A program made the translations under genes and the position numbers. Shown one piece after another: positions 32,511 to 44,247 of a stretch of 64,000 nt of DNA. This stretch comes from Darksidea phi (lineage: Eukaryota > Ascomycota > Dothideomycetes > Pleosporales > Lentitheciaceae): contig JASJFT010000111.1 in NCBI GenBank assembly GCA_030770425.1, positions 84,797 to 148,796 of the forward strand. The letters run 5' to 3'. Under the pieces are notes generated by a model. That model was not told the DNA's origin, ran no database searches, and saw nothing but the letters and a program-made list of their open reading frames with translations. How positions within the stretch are numbered: the stretch's first letter is position 1; every line of letters starts with the position of its first letter.

Positions 32511-33844
32511 CTATGAGCCCAGGCTGGGGAAGGCGCTGGAGTCCGCGAGGTTGGGGCCCGATTGCGCACCACCACGTCCGCCGCGTCCACGGTGTTCGCC
32601 GCGACCATCGCCACGACCTTCACCACGACCACGTCCTCCACGACCACGGTACTCGCCGCGTCCTTCGCCACGACCCTCGCCACGACCGCGGCCGCGTCCA
32701 CCGCGGAAGCCCTCGCGGGGAGCCTGCTGAAGCATGCGGTCACCGTCGAGCTCCACGAAAGCCTTCTCTTTGCGCTCACGCTGGCGCTTGGCCTTGCCGC
32801 CGGACCCAGAGATGAACTCCTCTTGCTCTTCGCGGGAAATGGCGGTGCCTTCGGGGAACTTCTTGGAGGAGCCCTCGTTGGGTTTGCGCACGTTGCCGGC
32901 AGCGAGCGACAGCTTCTTCTCAGCCTGCTCAGCGAGATAATCAGCATAGGAGATGGTCTTATCCTCCGGTTCGGGTTCGGCCTGGGGCTCAGCATCCTCG
33001 GCGACAGCGGCCTTTTCATCTTGCTTCGCGATGACATCGCCAGCCTGCTCGTCGGCCAACTCTGCGTCGCCGTCATTTCCTCCCCAGCCGTGAGCTACCT
33101 GCTTGTCGTGCTCACTTTGAATCGTCAGTTTCACATCGAAGGTGAGGGACAAAGGAGCCGTACGCGATGCCAGTCCTGCTGTGACGATCGCCATCAGCAC
33201 CACCGCGACCACCTCGGCCACCCCTACCGCCACGGCCACGGCCGCGGCCTCCACGATCACCACGGTATCCAGTCTCGCCAGCATCTACCCACGTTAGTTG
33301 GCGTTTGAGTACTGCAAAAGGCATGCTTACCACCAGCGCCGCGGCTGCGGTTCTTGTCAGACCCTACGGTGCGATCCCGGAGGTCTGCATCCAATTAGCC
33401 AACTGTCAGTTCACTGGTATGCACTGGCAGACAAGCTGAACACGAATGTCTCCCAAGCACATATGTATGGGTGACGTACAGTTGTCGTTTGCGTTGCCCG
33501 AATCCTTGGGCGCCCGGGTAGAGGTACCTGCCGATCGCGCCGGGGCTTCGGTGGGAGCATTTCGCTTGCCAGTCCGCGCAGTAGGCTTGTCGATGGCCTT
33601 TGTGGGCGGCTCGGGCTCGCGATCGGGATCAAGCTCGGGATCGTTGCCTGCGTGGTCGGTTAGCAGGCGTCGCCCCCTTTGTCAATGTGGCTTCGACGCA
33701 CCCAGCAAGTCGAACAGATTCTACAAAAATTGTCAGCATTTGCCCCGTTTCCTCAATTGAGATGCAAGATGGAGTCGCAGTGACTTGTGGAGCTCGAGTG
33801 GACCGTCGAGATGAGGCGGGCCATACCTTGGAAGCAATTGACAT
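32511..33844 (-). CDS. STM1: Stm1/SERBP1-like ribosome- and RNA-binding protein
   Basis: Stm1 and its animal relative SERBP1 bind ribosomes and RNA and help store inactive ribosomes. Six exons: 33844-33827, 33720-33702, 33647-33480, 33384-33331, 33284-33164 and 33114-32511; phases agree and give 327 residues. The Stm1 N terminus MSIASKNLFDLLGNDPELD is only complete after splicing in a 19-nt exon. Next come an RGG box (GDRGGRGRGRGGRGG), the HABP4/PAI-RBP1 core (DRHSRTGIAEHDKQVAHGWG, then the acidic KTISYADYLAEQ segment) and a second long RG/RGE-rich tail ending in AFPSLGS. The RGG boxes are likely Arg-methylated. The opposite strand has a long open frame caused by the repeat codons; it is a shadow. 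Confidence 0.92.
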
Positions 33845-34779
33845 CTTGAGAATTAAAGCGCCTTTCGCGCTTGTCCTCTTAGACGCTCAATCTGCTGAGG
33901 AGAGAGAAGGTTTGAGCGGGCCCTGCAAAGTGAGGGTCGCGGCTCGAAAGCAAGTAGGTGGTCGACGTGTGGTGGTTGACGTTGAGGTAAAACGTAGCGC
34001 CTGAGGTACGGGGAAATTTCGTTTGTGGAGAGCGAAATGATTCGCTTAGTCAAGCACGATGCGGCCTGTGCGCAGCAAGCCTCTCTGACGTTTGCTTCAA
34101 AAACCTCTCCTTGGAGCCCTGGGAATATTCACTTTCTACTCTAAAAAATGCGCCGAGTATCTTTGCATGCTATCGTTGCTGACCTCGGAATCATGGAGTT
34201 TCAGCGAATTCTGGTCGGTGCACGTCCACATGTGAGGCACAGGGCAAGAGCCAAGGCATATGACGTCTGACGACCTACAACATCGAGAGCTCCTAGCAGA
34301 GGAAACGTCTTGGAGATGCCGTCGAGCGTATCGATGTGAAATGCGTATCATGGTGAGAATGCAGGATACATCCAACTTCACATGAAATTGGGTCGGTTCA
34401 AATTAAGGTATTTACAAGGCCGACGCTGGGTCTCGACTCGATGGAGAGCAGCATTGCCACCAATATAAAACAGTGGAACCGTGACTACCAGTAGCCACAC
34501 CTCGGTAGCAATCAATGGATGCCTCCCTTTCGTTTCCTTTCATTCGTCCTTTCGTGACGGCACCATGAAAACAGTAACTTTTTGAAAATGCCACCCATTG
34601 GTATCGCATTCGGATGGAGCAATGCCCATCCGAAACTCAAAACGCCGGGGTCGTGACCATTATCGTGTCAACGTCTCAAATGCCCTAGCGCCCGCTGTAC
34701 AACAACATGAAACAAATAGCCTAACCGGTCAAAAATATATAAGTCATATTCTTTTTCACCCTCTTATACATCCCATTAG
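33845..34779. other. intergenic
   Basis: 935 bp between the Stm1-like start and the bZIP gene end. Only short ORFs; nothing recognised. The 34730-34790 part is AT-rich and likely the bZIP 3' end. Confidence 0.5.
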
Positions 34780-36274
34780 TTATCTTGATTCGTACATGGT
34801 CGGAAAGTGCATGCTAGCAGACAGCCCGAATGGGTCTGCGTCGAGCATCGGATCGTATGGGTCGAAGAGGTGGTTCATTCCGTTGAACACATTGCCTCCG
34901 TCGTTTGGTGCCAGCGCGGCGGGGCTTGTGAAGGGCGGGTTCTGCGCACGTGGCATCGGCGGCTGCATACTCTGTGACTGCATCGCGTTCGTCGGGAAGT
35001 TTTGGTGTTGTGGGTACGGACCAGGCCCAGCGGACTGGTCGCTTGGGTCTTCTTGGTCGAGCATATCGGCTTGCTCTTCATACTCCTGCTCTGTGTCACG
35101 AAATCAGCCTAGGATTACAAAGCTCTATACCTAAGGGACGGGGAGGGGGAAAGAACGGGACAGCTTGCCGAGCTGGGACATGTGGTCCGTGTATGGAGTC
35201 GAAAAGTAGGACGTGGGACCGCCGCTGGTGCTGCTCTGAGTCATCACGCTCGCCCCGCTGCCTACAGTAGATGCGCTCGAAATGCCATTTGAGGGCGGTT
35301 GGTTTGTGATCAACGACGGTCGCTGCGGACCCAGCATGGGGGTAAAGTTCGCCCTAGGGGGCTGAGGCCGCAAGTGTTGCTGCTGTGGGGGGATGGGCCC
35401 AAAGTTGGGAGACACAGAAGTGCCCTGGGGCATGAAGTTGGGCGAGCGCGTCGCCGTGGTGGAGGGAGAAGAGAGGTGTGAGCCGGGCGTGGGCTGCGAC
35501 AGCGGTGAACGGTTGGGGACTGCTCCGTCAGGCTGGATCATGGGCAAACCATGCGGACCTTCGGCCTTGGGCGCAGCTCCCAGCGACCGGCGTTGCTGCT
35601 GTCTATTCATCACGGCGCGCTGCTGGAGCGGCGGCTGGTTCGGGGACGTGGTCGCCGAGGCCGGGGCGCGTGTCGGCCCCAGGCTGGGACTGCCAGTCTT
35701 CGCGCGCAGCTCAGCCTGGACGTCGATGCCTGTCGCCATGCGTCAGCGCAGAGACCTTATGGGTGGTGTTGGTGTCGGCGCCGTTACCTTTCTCCAGCAA
35801 GATCCTCTCGAGCAGAGAGTTCTTGTACCGGAGCATAAGACACTCGTCGGCGGCATTGCGGTGGCTGTTCTGCAGGTTCTGCAGCGTCTCCTCGTGGTGC
35901 TTGATGGTGCTCTCGAGCTGCTTGATGTACTCGGTGCGGCGCTCGCGGAAGGCGGCTTGTGCCTGGCGGTTGCGCTGCTTGCGCTCTTCCGAAGTAGCGT
36001 AGAGCTTACGGCGCCTGGTTAGTTCTATCTTGGACATGGTGATGGACGGTGCGACTACGGCCGTCATGGCGGCGGGGGAGGGGCAATTGGGAGAGGAGCT
36101 CACTGGCTTGCGGCCGCCCTTGCGCTTCTGCTGCTGCTGCGGGTTGTCCTGGGTATAAGCCGCGGGCTCGGGCTCGGGCGAGGAGGCGATGGACGACGTC
36201 GAGCCGTCGCGAGAAGGCTCCTCGGTCTTGCCCACGGCGGCCGTCATATCTATTACGCTACCGCTATCCGGCAT
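34780..36274 (-). CDS. AP-1-like bZIP transcription factor
   Basis: Nuclear DNA-binding regulator. Exons 36274-35788 and 35729 to about 35157, then 35090-34780; about 456 residues. The basic region RKQRNRQAQAAFRERR (about 98-113) has the N-x2-A-Q-x2-F-R signature of the Pap1/AP-1-like group, followed by a leucine-zipper helix (YIKQLESTIKHHEETLQNL and on). The junction LLEKG|IDVQAELRAK is secure; the last intron is less so, since donors at 35156 and 35139 both keep the frame. The middle is Pro/Gln/Ser-rich, a likely activation region, and the C terminus is acidic with aromatic residues. No Cys-rich domain of the Yap1 redox type is seen. Start at 36274 (MPDSGSVID) is preferred; the frame is open further 5' but in promoter-like GC-rich DNA. 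Confidence 0.88.
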
Positions 36275-36684
36275 GAGCAGGCAGGTGCCCCTCGGAACGA
36301 TGGAGGGGCACAGAGCGCCAAGCGGGGAGACAGACGCGACAGCGCTCGACGAGACGGCCGAAAGCGTGCGGCGGCAGGCTAAGCGCGCGCTGGAGGGCAG
36401 CCGGAGCGTCGGGACGGTGCTCGTCTGCGAGGGTGTAGGGCTGGCCGAGAATGGCTGGTAATGTCTGATAACGAGGGGAGCAGCGGGTGCTGTGTGTGGT
36501 TGCGCAGTAGTTGCGAAATGTAATGAATTCGCTAATAATAACGGAGGAACTGGTCGGAGGGGCGGCGACCTGGGAGATTTCAAAGGCGGGCGGGACCACG
36601 GCACGCGTCACGGGCGAGAGTGCGCTGGCTGGGCGTGCTGGGCCTGGCAGCGTCAAGGGCGAGCCGTCGCCCGCGAGGCACGGC

Positions 36685-36758
36685 GGCGGGCAGACAGGCG
36701 GGCAGACAGGCGGGCAGACAGGCGGGCAGACAGGCGGGCGGGCAGGCAGGCAGGCAAA
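36685..36758. repeat. 12-bp minisatellite with GGCA tail, upstream of the bZIP gene
   Basis: Four perfect copies of GGCGGGCAGACA (36685-36732) are followed by a degenerate GGCG/GGCA run. The block lies about 410 bp upstream of the bZIP start codon. Length is a multiple of three, so it reads as open frames on both strands. Confidence 0.95.
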
Positions 36759-37039
36759 TGGGAGGCGGCCGTTCTCGCGCGCACTCGACGGCGCTGTTCA
36801 GAGTTTTCCCACGACGAGCGCAGGCTGCATCGTTGGGGACGCCGAACAGGGCACGTCGAGGCGAGCACCAGCGGAGACCCCGGCCACCGGCTGGATCGCT
36901 TTGCCGCAACGGGCAAGGCGCCGCGCTAGCTCCCGCGCCGTCAGAATACTTTATCTGCCTTCTCCGGCTTCTCCATGGAAAACGCCTCGTGGTGGCCGAC
37001 GTCTCTGGTATAACCACACGGTGACGGCATCCCGCTCTC

Positions 37040-37105
37040 AGCTCCCAGCTCCCAGCTCTCGCGCCCTCGCTCTCGCGCCCTCGCTCTCTCACTCTCTCCC
37101 GACTG
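37040..37105. repeat. tandem duplications agctccc and tctcgcgccctcgc
   Basis: Three consecutive cagctcc-like units are followed by two copies of tctcgcgccctcgc and a CT-rich run. Low-complexity spacer DNA. Confidence 0.8.
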
Positions 37106-38099
37106 CAGGCTGCGGTCTCCGAACTGTGCAGTCCCCAGCGGGGCGGTCCCCAACGGGGCGGCCTCGAACCATGCCCTCCAGCCCTCGGGAGACCAACACG
37201 CGCCAGAGCCCAAACAAGCAAGCCGACGTCGGCGACGCCCGCGACCCGGGGCCACGCGCAGGGGGACGGGGACCAGCGCGATGAAGTCACTGGCTTGAGG
37301 GACGGCCTGCGTAAGGCTGGCCGTGCAGCGAGAGGCGACGTCCGATCTGATAGGGATAACGACGCGGGAGCCTTCTCTGGATCCACGAGGCGATGCGATG
37401 CGGGGCGCGAGTGCGAGTGCGCTGCCATGTTCGCTAGCACCGCACTGTCGGGTCGGCGCTATCGTCGATCTGGACTGCCTTGCACGTCACCTGAGCCGCC
37501 AGACTCGAACTAGCCTCGTTTGGCGTAGCAGGGAAGATGGGATATGCATGTCTATTCTTCTGCATATCGGTCTGCATGCTCTGCACATCGCGAGCGAGCT
37601 CACGCAGCTTCAGGCCGTTGAGAGAATCACGATGCAGTGGTGGGAGAGGGTTGGGCATGCTATGCTTCTTTCGCCGTAGAAACTGTTCCCGTTATGAGTG
37701 TCTGCTAGCAGAACAGCATGGACAGTAGTCCGTCACAAGTCCCAGAGCGCCCAACTCCTCATAGACCAATTCGAGCTTCGTTGCCATTCCTGCGGTCCTC
37801 CAAGATCTCGTGGAAAGCACGCTGGCTCATCGGCGCTTTCCATCCGCACCAGATGCGCCGCCAGCCTCAACACCGCGCGCAGCCTTCGCTGGAACAGCAT
37901 GCGACCCTCAATCGACTCACCCTGAATATCGAGCATCGACATAGTCTCACATGACTTTCCCACTGTTTCCGGCAACATCAGATCCCGTATAATCACTCGG
38001 TCAGCATCTAATCGCTACTCGTCAGCTACCTGCCCATCCCGTTCCTCCCGGCATCCGTCCGCCCTCACTCGCCGCCAATTCGGGCCAGCAGCTGACGGT

Positions 38100-40825
38100 A
38101 TGCCACTGACCTTGTCCGATATCGCGGGTCGGATGCTGAAGGGATCAGGTCAGCCGCAGCCACCTGGTAAAGGTCCTCCATCTGACGTCGGTCCCTCGTC
38201 CGAGGCGGCCGGCTGTGGAGGCATGGTGGGCAACTCGTTTGGCGAACCTAGAGCACTTTCCGCCCACATCTCCTCGTGGGCGAAGACGCGCCCGCTGTCA
38301 GACATTCGCGAACTCACCGAGCCAAGTCTGGCCGACACGATACCGCGAAAGCTTCTCCAGGACGGCAATCTCCCTCGCAGCACGTCGCGCTCGGAACTCT
38401 CCCGGAAACCGTCAGTCGCATCGAGGCGTCCCAGTGTCGACACGCGCTTTGCAGAGAATAGAGAGCCTGATAGGAAAGCTAGCATCGATAGCAATGGCGC
38501 TAGATCAGCGCACCGGGGACGGCCCGCTAGCAGAACACCATCACCACCAAGTCCCGCAGACTTAACCATTTCCAGCATATACAGCATTCCTCCTGGGAGC
38601 ATCCCGCCTCGTTCATCGTCCCGTGTTCGGGCGCGCAGTGCTTCGCAGACACGGCAGCCTCCTTCGGTACCGCCAATATCCATCACACAGCGAGTGCCGG
38701 TGCCCCCGTCGCTGAACACCGTTCCTACTCTCCCGCCACCTCCACCCCGCGGCGCCGGTAATACCATCCCACGGCGCGGACAGTCGCAATCGCCTTTACG
38801 TCAAGTCGCGGCCCGGCTCGATCCTATATCTCATGATACCCACCGACGCATACCTTCTCGGACATTCATAAGAGAACCTCTCTCAGCAGAGCTGTTGGAG
38901 TTTCCTACACATCGGCATCCGCGAGTCCATCTAGGGCTAGATCTATCCGCAAGCATATTCGTGGGAGGAGGCTCAATTGAAGGCACTGTCCAAATCAACA
39001 TCGACGATGCCGAGCGGATACGTCACAGGAAAACGCTAGCCATTGCGCGGATATCCATCGATCTTCTCGGGTTGGAGGAGATGACGGGGAACAGACGCTC
39101 CGTGTTTCTTAATCTGGCCACGGAATTGATCGACGAGGGCAATCCGCCACCACACAACATGGTCGACAGCCAGCAACAGATAGGGCACGATGATCCGTTT
39201 TGGCATTTGATGCCCTCCATCAGCAATCTCCCCTTCGTGATGAGCCTGCCGCTAAACGTTGGTCCACCGCCATTCCAATCAAAGACCGCAAGGATACGAT
39301 ACGTCCTATGTGTCTCGCTGCTCATTCGGGACCAAGGAAAGCAATACATTGTGAGAGCGTCAGAAGATATCTCGGTGCTGTCTGTATACGATCGTAGGAG
39401 AACTCCTTCCCGTTTGCTAACTTTACTAACAAATACCCAGCTGAAAAGGCACTCATGTCACTACCCAGCCCTCTCACCGCGTCTGACGAATGGCTGAAAC
39501 CTCGCGATGCTACCGTCGAAGTCGTTCGGGTCACGGCAGGTCTGCACAGGCAGGTCTGGGTCAGTGGAACGAGCATCTATGTCGATGTTCATGTTGCCAA
39601 TAATAGTCGCAAAACGATCAAGAAGATCGAGCTTCAGTTGGAACGAGACATTCTTTGTTACAAACACGTTTGTTCCAGGACTTTTCCTCGGCGCTTGATG
39701 ATGCTGACCCAGCTACTTCTCAGGCTGCTGCCTCCACTATGGAAAAATCGGCGAGTCAGGCACGAATATTCGACAGCAACGAACGATCCATACTCAGCAA
39801 AGCCATTACCAAGCAAGGAACGGCAGGTTGGCACGGCGTGCCCGCTCACCACACCCATATCCGTACTTGCGATCTAGAGGTTCCTCGCGGCCACGCTACG
39901 GTAAAGTGCGGTATGTTGACTTTTCCGTCTGTAGAATGATAGCATGGCTGAAGGGCCTAGGGAAATATTTTGAAGTTCGATATTTCCTAAACGTTATTGT
40001 CGGCAGCTCCCATACGTCAGTTGCCCTCCACCCACTCATCAATCGAGACTAATCCCTCCAGTAAGCTCGTTTCGGTGCAGCTACCAATCGTGCTCATACA
40101 CATGGTGCGTCTCTTCTCTTCCACAGCCTGTATTCCACCCCAACTAATGCAAGCCATAGAATTCTCTAGACGTGGTTCCAAACTCTGTCGCCCAAGTGGC
40201 TGCCGCCATCGAAGAAAAACGCACGGCGCATACCTACCAGCGAGGTCATTCGCCACCACGGCTAGGTCGTCGTTCCTCGCGTTCCGTTCAAGGCCGCGCC
40301 TTCGCTGCGCCCCGTATGCAGTCGCTCGATCGAATGCGGGCCCAAGCCGAAGACTTGCAGGACCTGGGACAGGTGCTGGATCAAAGTCCCCGGAAATATA
40401 GCCTGCGGCGGGTAAACTCAAACTGGGATTACCACACTCCGCCCAGCAACCGCAAAGGTAAAATTCTCGGCGATGGTGACGTTGCCGATCTGCAGAACCG
40501 CCTCCGGAGAGTCCGCTCAAACGAGACCATTGGCTCCAAGGCAACCACTATGAATAGGGGAAACTCGATGAAATCTAGAAGAGGCTGTGGTTCCTCTCTG
40601 GGTTTCCGAGAAGCCGAGGTCCGAGACGATATCGAGCTTGGAGGGTTGGGGCTGTCGGGCGAGACCCCGTTCAAGCAACGCCTTGAGCGCAGTCGTGAGA
40701 GACAGTATAGGTTTCCGAAGAAGAGAAGTGTGGAGAGGTGGAAGGGGGTGGCTAATGCGGGAGTCGGATGGTTGAAAGGGAATGGTGGAGGCAAGGATGA
40801 GAGGGAGCGGGATGGGTGGATTTGA
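38100..40825 (+). CDS. alpha-arrestin domain protein
   Basis: Arrestin-fold adaptor, a class that in fungi links membrane transporters or receptors to ubiquitin ligases. Six exons: 38100-39393, 39441-39667, 39724-39910, 39961-40015, 40062-40104, 40160-40825; all phases agree and give 823 residues. The first 260 residues are Ser/Pro-rich and disordered. The arrestin N half starts near 272 (HPRVHLGLDLSASIFVGGGS) and runs through LPLNVGPPPFQSK; the C half starts near 450 (VRVTAGLHRQVWVSGTSIYV) and ends with LVSVQLPIVLIHMNSLDVVP near 610. The tail is basic and Ser/Arg-rich. I do not see a PPxY motif for direct Rsp5 binding, so it may act through another adaptor or differ in role. Confidence 0.9.
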
Positions 40826-41786
40826 TACCCTTTTTTTCTTGATCGATGGCGCTTTCGAGGAAGCACTACGATTCTCGTTTCCTTTGTACGTCCTTCTACC
40901 GTTACATATCGGCCTCTGGCCGATTGACTTCTTCTCTTTTGGTTACGAGATGGGTTGGAGTATTTTTATCGTGGGAGTTGTATAGCAGTGGCGGAATTGA
41001 AGACCTTCTATCCTTCACTCACCACTGACGTTCTGAAGTGACGGTATTGACTTCCCCTTCTCTCATCCGCCGGAACGAACTTTGACGATGGAGCGAAAGG
41101 CTACTCCGCGAAAGTGCTCTGCGTACCAATGCCTTACCAATACATCGGCTTAGCGCGAGTGAATCGAAGAGAACAAGTGTGTGCAGTTCAGCGGATTCGA
41201 TATCGGGCTGTAGAGAGAGCGGTGCCTCTAATTCAGATGGTAGGGAGCCTGGGGGTGAGGTCGGATGGTTAGCGGTGTAGGTGCGCTTGGAGGGATCCTG
41301 GATCCAGAGAGCGCCCGTGCGACTAGAAGGGTTCTTTTTAGCCCTTTTAGAGCTTATTTGACGCTCTGCTGTTGTTTCCAGATGTCTGGGGTCGTTGGGT
41401 ACACATATGGTACCGGTATGCCAGTGCGATGAAGCTATGCCGAAAGAGGAAGCATTGCGCGCCAGCGGCCCCCAAAATTCTTAGCATGGCCGTGCGCCCC
41501 AAGCACGGATCGTGCACCAACGTGTTGCTATATAGCCCCCGCTCTCCAGGCTGGACGCCTATTCAATCGATGAAAATTAGCTACTGGATGCGGAAGCAAA
41601 ACGCGCCGCCCTAACACGCCAGCTTCGATATCCATTGGGGTTAGCATCCGTTCTCGACAGTGAGTATGGATTGTGTGAGTGCGAAAGACACCGGACTCTG
41701 GGTCTCTAACGAAAGTAGTATATAGCAACGCGCAGTGGTCTTTCATCCCGCGGCTTTGGGGTCCTTGGACAGCGTAATTGGCGAAC
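40826..41786. other. intergenic
   Basis: 961 bp between two plus-strand genes; short ORFs only, nothing recognised. Confidence 0.5.
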
Positions 41787-43651
41787 ATGGTAGGAGTTCC
41801 GGGCAGAGCGAAAGGTGTGTGAACTGCTCCTGTCTAACTGTTCCAACAGCATGTTGACAATTGAATTTAACAGGATGCTCAACTTGCAGGAAGAGGAAGA
41901 AGAAAGTATGCATATTTACTCCGTTTAGACTATATCAGATGTCAAGATACTGGATTAACTGACCTCTCTAGTGTGATATGCAGAAGCCGATATGCGGAAA
42001 CTGCATTAGAGGGAAACACGTCTGCGGCGGCTATGTGCGTGAGATGCTCATAGTGCATGTTGACAAATCCGGCAAGGGCACCTATCAGCCTCGGAAACCG
42101 ACAAGTGAGCGCACATTGCCATCAGAGAATCAATTTATTCAGACTTCCTCTCCCACAGACCTCCGCCTCAGAGACTTAAACCGCACTTCTCTCGAGTTGC
42201 TAAGTTTCAACGTCTTCTGGGATACATATCTCCCTTCCCAGACGGCGGCTCGTGGAGGCTATTTCCCGTTCGTATCGGGGTCTGTCGGGCGCTGGGTGGG
42301 ATACACGGCTCACTACGTCCCCCAGAGCGAAATTGTTCGATGCGCATTACTTGCATTGGGCACGTCCCAGCTCGGCAAGGCTACGCAGGATAAGTACCTC
42401 TTACAGCGGGGCTTTGAGCTGTACGGGCAGGCGTTGTCCCAGCTTGCCAAGGCGCTGAAGGTGCCTGGCGGTCAGAAGCACTTTGGTGTAATAAATGGTT
42501 GCCGCCTGCTTGCACTGTTTGAGGTATGACCAACCCTTAGCGCTACTGGATCAGACGCGATGATGAGGAGAGCTGATTGGAGTTACATAGCAACATTACG
42601 ATGTGGACGGCAAGCACACAGCGAATAATTGGCGAGGCCATGTGGACGGCTTAGTCAACCTTATTCAGTATCACCCCCTGGAGACTCTTTGCCTTCCTGG
42701 AAAACACGAAGTATTCCTAGAAGCACGTTTTGAAGGCGTTCGTACCCATCGCAATCCTGCCGGATAAGCTCAAACTGACCATTGTAGATCTTGTCTGCAC
42801 TGTGCAATCGCAAAGCAACTTTCCTCTCGTCCCCGGCCTGGATGACCAAACCATGGGTTGGTCGCACTAAAAGTGCCTCCGACACCGCTCTTGACATTGC
42901 TGTTAAGCTACCAGGAATGCTGGAAGAATGGGGAATTGTTATGTTTCGAGATCGAAGCCCAGAAACTGACGAGCGAGCACGTAGGTTTAAAAAGCGCTTA
43001 TGGCAGCTCCATACCGAGCTGATGCATTGGTATGAGGAGTACATTACCCTTTACAAAAACGCTTTCGCCGACCCAGAAGGGCTGGAGCTCCTCGTCGCGG
43101 GCAAGGACAGTCCAGCACAGCAAGCCAACCTACCAGATGTACTGATTCGGCAAGGAGTTGCGCCACTGTACGCCATGGCAATATACTGGACGTGCTGCAC
43201 AATCCTCTACCCGAAGATTTCACAACTATACGAAGTGTTCACACCCAGTACGCCTGCTGAAGCTGAGCTACTCCAGGCACCCCGTCTCAACTTGCTGAAG
43301 TACTGCATTTGCGTTGCCCGCAGCACCAGGATCCTTTTAGAGCCCGGTGCTGGGCTCGCATCGAGCACATTGTTTGCGGGCACCCCTGTGGCCTGCGTAC
43401 TAGCTGCTTACGATGCCAGCGACACGGAAACGGAAGCTGAGCACGAGGACATGGAGGAGCTCGAACGGGCTTTGCAGGATCTCATGGTCGGAAAAGATTC
43501 GATGTGGAACCAGACTTGGAAGATTGTTATGAAGAGGATGGAGATGAGGCGTAATCAGTCACTCACGCGTCGTAGCGAAAGCAGCCGGCGCTTCTGGGCA
43601 GGCCCTGGCTGGTACCAAGCGCACGATTTCCCCTTGACCTTTATTGATTAA
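41787..43651 (+). CDS. Zn2Cys6 fungal transcription factor
   Basis: Binuclear zinc-cluster regulator. Five exons: 41787-41814, 41874-41905, 41972-42523, 42591-42737 and 42788-43651, all in phase, 540 residues. The zinc cluster is assembled from the first three exons: Cys11, 14, 21, 28, 31 and 38, with spacing C-x2-C-x6-C-x6-C-x2-C-x6-C and the common lead-in MVGVPGRAKGCSTCRKRKKK. The rest has the helical look of the fungal-specific regulatory domain (YVPQSEIVRCALLALGTSQLG; FLSSPAWMTKPWVG), as in the DUF3468-type group that includes many regulators of unknown target. No adjacent biosynthetic cluster is apparent, so no target is suggested. Confidence 0.9.
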
Positions 43652-44247
43652 GGGCCCTTGACCTCCACCTTGGATGTTATGTGGGCACGCGATTGTAGCG
43701 GTAAAACTGACTTCTAAATAGAATATGTTTGATTCACCGGCAGATGTTCTTTGGTACGTACCTGCTCTTTCCCGTAGTTCGCCTATGACGCGCACCTTCA
43801 CTACCACAACTACTACCTTGCCACCCGCCAAGCGACCTCAAGTCCAACCATTCAACGCTCTCAGCCATACTCTCTTCCACGACGCCCGTTCTACGCCCGT
43901 GGATAGACATATTTCTACACGGCACCGCCCCACGTCTACCCACAGTATCGATCCTCACCATGATTGCAGAGCGGGGTTTGGTCACTCCCCGAAAATGGAA
44001 TTCTTCGGGACATGGCTACTTCAAAGAGGTTTGCTGCCCCCTTGCATCTGGCCCTGTGCATTGAAGCTTTATTTCTCCTGCGTCAGTAGCGAGTAGTGAA
44101 GCAAGCATGGACCTACACCGCCCTGTGTTCACCAGTTCTTTTATTCACCACAACGCCGGTGAAACGGTCTCGCGCACGCCCTGTGTGCCTATGAGCTCCT
44201 ACACAGGATTAATCTTTCCGCAGAACCCAAACTCGCGCACTCACCAC
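43652..44247. other. intergenic or 5' region of the Ulp1-like gene
   Basis: 596 bp between two plus-strand genes. The reading frame of the next gene is open back to a Met at 44107, so part of this may be coding if the upstream start is used. Confidence 0.5.

Larger units (their letters stand above)
36275..38099. other. GC-rich divergent spacer with simple repeats
   Basis: 1.8 kb between divergently transcribed bZIP and arrestin genes. Large ORFs on both strands (up to 286 codons at 36580-37440) overlap each other and consist mostly of repeat-derived Arg/Ala/Pro, so they are not supported. Contains the minisatellite at 36685-36758 and a duplicated CT-rich block at about 37040-37105. Confidence 0.5.

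Noticed and set aside
32562..33308. 248-codon plus-strand ORF
   Set aside because: Antisense shadow of the RGG-rich Stm1-like gene, whose sense exons form a recognised protein.
36511..37440. 257- and 286-codon ORFs on opposite strands over the minisatellite
   Set aside because: Openness comes from a repeat unit of 12 bp and high GC; the translations are repeat peptides.
37480..37520. tRNA-like B box on the minus strand (agttcgagtctgg)
   Set aside because: No matching A box, anticodon arm or acceptor stem could be built around it. No tRNA or rRNA was found elsewhere.
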